DNA from: Clostridia bacterium
GTDB lineage: Bacteria; Bacillota; Clostridia; Oscillospirales; Ruminococcaceae
Direction of reading: 5' to 3'
Assembly: GCA_009177225.1 (NCBI GenBank)
Contig: WFLZ01000235.1
Coordinates: 19,219-24,959 of the forward strand
Length of the DNA stretch: 5,741 nt
The stretch's first letter is position 1. Each line of letters starts with the position of its first letter. This document shows, piece after piece, positions 3,843 to 5,741 of the stretch. The notes under the pieces were generated by a model. That model saw nothing but the letters and a program-made list of their open reading frames with translations. It ran no database searches and was not told where the DNA came from. A program made the position numbers and the translations under genes.

Positions 3843-5741
3843 TTAGTCTTCTTTTCTATTCTTTCCTGAACGTGAGATAAACGCTGTTGCTACAGCAATA
3901 GCCATAAGGAATATTACTGCACTCATATCATTTACGCCTGTTCTGGGAGAACTTGAAGTTGTGCTGTTTGAGGATTTTTTACTATTGCTGTTTGATGAAG
4001 TATCTTTTGTTTCATCAACCATGACAACTGTATCTCCGTCAACAACTGCATCACCCTTTACAACGCCGTTTTCAATTGTGAAAGTGATATCTGTTGCAAC
4101 TTTATATCCGTTCGGTGCTGACACTTCGTGAAGTGTGTATGTTCCGTCCGGAAGATTCTTTACATATGTTGCCGTACTGCCTGAAATCCAGATAAGTTTT
4201 GTTTCTGTAGAACCACCGTCAAGCTTTGCCCCGTTGCCAAGTTCAAGATTTTCGATATCGAATGTGATTTCGTTACCGTTTTTGTCCTTACCTGTGAGTG
4301 TAAGTTTTGCTCCTGCAAGTTCTTTGCTGTTAACGTCCTGCTTGCTGATTTTTACATCTGTGCGAGCTGTTTCATCAATCATGACAACTGTATTTCCGTC
4401 AACAACAGCCTCACCTGTTACAACGCCGTTTTCAACTTTGAAAGTAATATCTGTTGCAACTTTGTAACCGTTCGGTGCTGATACTTCGTGGAGTGTGTAT
4501 GTTCCGTCAGGGAGATTCTTTACATATGTTGATTCACTGCCGGAAGTCCAGATAAGTTTTGTTTCTGTAGAACCATCATTAAACTTTGCACCCTCACCAA
4601 GTTCAACATTTTCAATATCAAACTTGATTTCGTTGCCGTTACTGTCCTTACCTGTGAGTGTAAGTTCTGCGCCTGCGAGTTCAGTACCGAATACGTCCTG
4701 CTTACTGATTCTTACGTCCACAAGAGTTGTAGTTGTAGTAGTTGTTGTATCTGTTGTAGTTGTTGTTGTGCTTGTATTTGACAACTGGTCAGGTAAAACA
4801 GAACCATTTATTGTAGTAGTTGTGTTTGAACCGTCGCCGCCGTCTATAATACCGCCTCGTGTAGTTGTAGTAGTTGTAGTTGTTTCTGTTGTTGTGGTAG
4901 TTGTTGTAACGATAGCTTTATCAACCATAACAACTGTGTCGCCGTTAACTACTTCATTTCCTGTTACAACGCCGTTTTCAATTGTGAAAGTAATATCTGT
5001 TGTAACTTCGTATCCTTCCGGTGCTGCTACTTCGTGGAGTGTGTATGTTCCGTCTGGAAGATTCTTTACGTATGTTGATTCACTGCCGGAAATCCATTTA
5101 AGTTCTGATGTATTTCCAACGCTGATAAGTTCTGCACCTGTTCCTGCTGTAACATTTTCTGTATCAAATATTACATCATTTCCTTCGCTGTCCTTACCTG
5201 TGAGTGTGAGTTCTGCACCTGCGAGTTCAGTACCGAATACGTCCTGTTTACTGATTCTTACGTCCACAAGAGTTGTAGTAGTTGTTGTTGTATCTGTTGT
5301 AGTTGTTGTGGTCGTATTTGACAAATCGTCAGGTAAAACAGAACCATTGGTTGTAGTAGTTGTGTTTGAACCGTCGCCGCCGTCTATAATACCGCCTGGT
5401 GTAGTTGTAGTAGTTGTAGTTGTTTCTGTTGTCGTAGTAGTTGTTGTCACGATAGCTTTATCAACCATAACAACTGTGTTGCCGTCAGCTACTGCATTTC
5501 CTGTTACAACGCCGTTTTCAATTGTGAAAGTGATATCTGTTGTAACTTCGTATCCTTCCGGTGCTGCTACTTCGTGGAGTGTATATGTTCCGTCCGGAAG
5601 ATTCTTTACATATGTTGATTCACTGCCGGAAATCCATTTGAGTTCTGATGTGTTTCCAACGCTGATAAGTTCTGCACCTGTTCCTGCTGTAACATTTTCT
5701 GTATCAAATATTACATCATTTCCTTCGCTGTCCTTACCTGT
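3843..5741 (-). CDS. Sortase-anchored surface protein with CnaB/SpaA-type repeats and threonine stalks (5' end outside window)
   Basis: The frame stays open to the window edge; the ATG at 5468 is the methionine of an internal VVMVD motif, not the start. The 632 visible residues are: CnaB repeat 1 (partial, 1-98), Thr linker 1 (99-159), repeat 2 (160-278), Thr linker 2 (279-341), repeats 3 (342-461) and 4 (462-580) joined directly, and a Ser/Asn-rich tail with SPRTG (598-602), a membrane segment (about 606-623) and a positively charged end (RSGKNRKED). Each complete repeat starts DV+ISKQD, has ELAGA.LTLTGKD in the middle and NLPDGTYTLHEV.AP.GY later, and ends in TVVM(V/I)D. This is the prealbumin-like fold of Gram-positive adhesins and pilins. 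Sortase would fix the protein to peptidoglycan, giving a rigid stalk, plausibly an adhesin whose binding head lies in the missing N-terminus. No sortase gene or other pilin is visible. The ligand is unknown. Confidence 0.93.
   Translation of the reverse strand, partial: TGKDSEGNDVIFDTENVTAGTGAELISVGNTSELKWISGSESTYVKNLPDGTYTLHEVAAPEGYEVTTDITFTIENGVVTGNAVADGNTVVMVDKAIVTTTTTTTETTTTTTTTPGGIIDGGDGSNTTTTTNGSVLPDDLSNTTTTTTTDTTTTTTTLVDVRISKQDVFGTELAGAELTLTGKDSEGNDVIFDTENVTAGTGAELISVGNTSELKWISGSESTYVKNLPDGTYTLHEVAAPEGYEVTTDITFTIENGVVTGNEVVNGDTVVMVDKAIVTTTTTTTETTTTTTTTRGGIIDGGDGSNTTTTINGSVLPDQLSNTSTTTTTTDTTTTTTTTLVDVRISKQDVFGTELAGAELTLTGKDSNGNEIKFDIENVELGEGAKFNDGSTETKLIWTSGSESTYVKNLPDGTYTLHEVSAPNGYKVATDITFKVENGVVTGEAVVDGNTVVMIDETARTDVKISKQDVNSKELAGAKLTLTGKDKNGNEITFDIENLELGNGAKLDGGSTETKLIWISGSTATYVKNLPDGTYTLHEVSAPNGYKVATDITFTIENGVVKGDAVVDGDTVVMVDETKDTSSNSNSKKSSNSTTSSSPRTGVNDMSAVIFLMAIAVATAFISRSGKNRKED
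3846..4001 (-). other. C-terminal cell-wall sorting signal, SPRTG type
   Basis: This stretch encodes a Ser/Asn-rich spacer, SPRTG (3950-3936), a hydrophobic segment MSAVIFLMAIAVATAFIS and a charged tail RSGKNRKED. The order (motif, membrane span, positive tail) is that of an LPXTG sortase substrate, with Ser replacing the usual Leu. Anchoring to the cell wall is strongly suggested; the matching sortase is not in the window. Confidence 0.85.
4002..4358 (-). repeat. CnaB repeat 4
   Basis: This is a 119-residue domain beginning DVKISKQDVNSKELAGAKL. Lys (4343-4341), Glu of LHEVSAP (4127-4125) and Asp of VVMVD (4016-4014) fall at positions 6, 78 and 115 of the repeat, the presumed isopeptide triad. 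It follows repeat 3 directly with no Thr linker and is offset 360 bp from it with clear DNA similarity, so the two are an older tandem duplication. Confidence 0.85.
4359..4718 (-). repeat. CnaB repeat 3
   Basis: This is a 120-residue domain. Its first part (DVRISKQDVFGTELAGAEL) matches repeat 2, while its later part (ELGEGAKF, TETKLIWTSGS, HEVSAPNGYKVATD) matches repeat 4, so it looks like a mosaic between the two types. Lys (4703-4701), Glu (4487-4485) and Asp of VVMID (4376-4374) are again at positions 6, 78 and 115. Confidence 0.85.
4719..4907 (-). repeat. Threonine-rich linker 2
   Basis: The 63 residues contain four threonine-dominated tracts, interrupted by E, D and S, around a fixed core GGIIDGGDGSN and NGSVLPDQLSN. 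The threonine codons are mixed (mostly ACA and ACT), so the tract is kept at protein level rather than being a pure triplet run. It is probably an extended, possibly O-glycosylated stalk. It is two codons longer than linker 1. Confidence 0.85.
4908..5264 (-). repeat. CnaB repeat 2
   Basis: This is a 119-residue domain with Lys (5249-5247), Glu of LHEVAAP (5033-5031) and Asp of VVMVD (4922-4920) at positions 6, 78 and 115. Positions 4921-5201 differ from 5461-5741 at only about 10 of 281 bases, by eye, making it a recent copy of repeat 1. Confidence 0.87.
5265..5447 (-). repeat. Threonine-rich linker 1
   Basis: The 61 residues have the same plan as linker 2: Thr tract, GGIIDGGDGSN, Thr tract, NGSVLPDDLSN, then two Thr tracts split by Asp, ending LV. 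It joins CnaB repeat 1 to repeat 2 and forms part of the 540-bp duplicated unit. The main difference from linker 2 is in the length of the Thr tracts. Confidence 0.85.
5448..5741 (-). repeat. CnaB repeat 1 (partial at window edge)
   Basis: The last 98 residues of a CnaB domain are visible, from TGKDSEGND to VVMVDKAIV, with the Glu (5573-5571) and Asp (5462-5460) of the presumed triad; the Lys lies beyond the window. It is nearly identical to repeat 2, offset by exactly 540 bp, so more copies may lie upstream of the gene part seen here. Confidence 0.85.

Noticed and set aside
4135..4467. A + strand open frame inside the CnaB repeats
   Set aside because: It is the antisense of two CnaB repeats and exists because of their codon pattern; no ribosome binding site or known domain.
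4719..5461. Regular repeats that could suggest a CRISPR array or minisatellite RNA
   Set aside because: The repeats are in frame within a long CDS and encode threonine runs with mixed codons; there are no constant repeats with unique spacers.
5466..5468. ATG as the start of the CnaB surface protein
   Set aside because: It is the methionine of an internal VVMVD strand; the frame is open to the window edge and encodes another CnaB repeat.

Overview
This window looks like the chromosome of a gut or rumen Ruminococcus-type clostridium (Oscillospiraceae). That assignment is an inference. It rests on a dockerin of the Ruminococcus cellulosome style, long threonine linkers in a sortase-anchored surface protein, a germination protease gene beside rpsT as in other endospore-forming Firmicutes, strong AGGAGG ribosome binding sites and fairly AT-rich intergenic DNA.

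Layout from left to right. Positions 2-1381 (+) hold the 3' part of a secreted BspA-type leucine-rich-repeat protein ending in a dockerin. It converges on rpsT (1457-1717, -) across a hairpin that can terminate both transcripts. A 225-bp divergent region (1718-1942) carries a near-consensus rpsT promoter, the rpsT leader and an inverted repeat. Then comes gpr (1943-2788, +), a compact spore germination protease. It ends 4 bp from the end of a convergent P-loop kinase of the uridine kinase/phosphoribulokinase family (2793-3710, -), which has its own vegetative promoter at 3749-3777. A strong terminator at 3807-3834 separates the kinase from a large cell-wall-anchored protein (3843 to beyond 5741, -), made of CnaB/SpaA-type domains, threonine stalks and an SPRTG sorting signal.

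The window combines two extracellular proteins, both cut by the window edges, with a housekeeping/sporulation core. The rpsT-gpr pair is the old conserved part; spoIIP, often next to gpr, is not there. The surface protein is the most striking element. Each complete repeat keeps a Lys, Glu and Asp in the places used by the Lys-Asp isopeptide-forming CnaB2 domain of Streptococcus pyogenes FbaB, including a VVMVD strand very like the one behind the SpyTag peptide. The domains are strung together by threonine linkers and are being duplicated as a 540-bp unit. I found no CRISPR array, transposon, tRNA or defence system.
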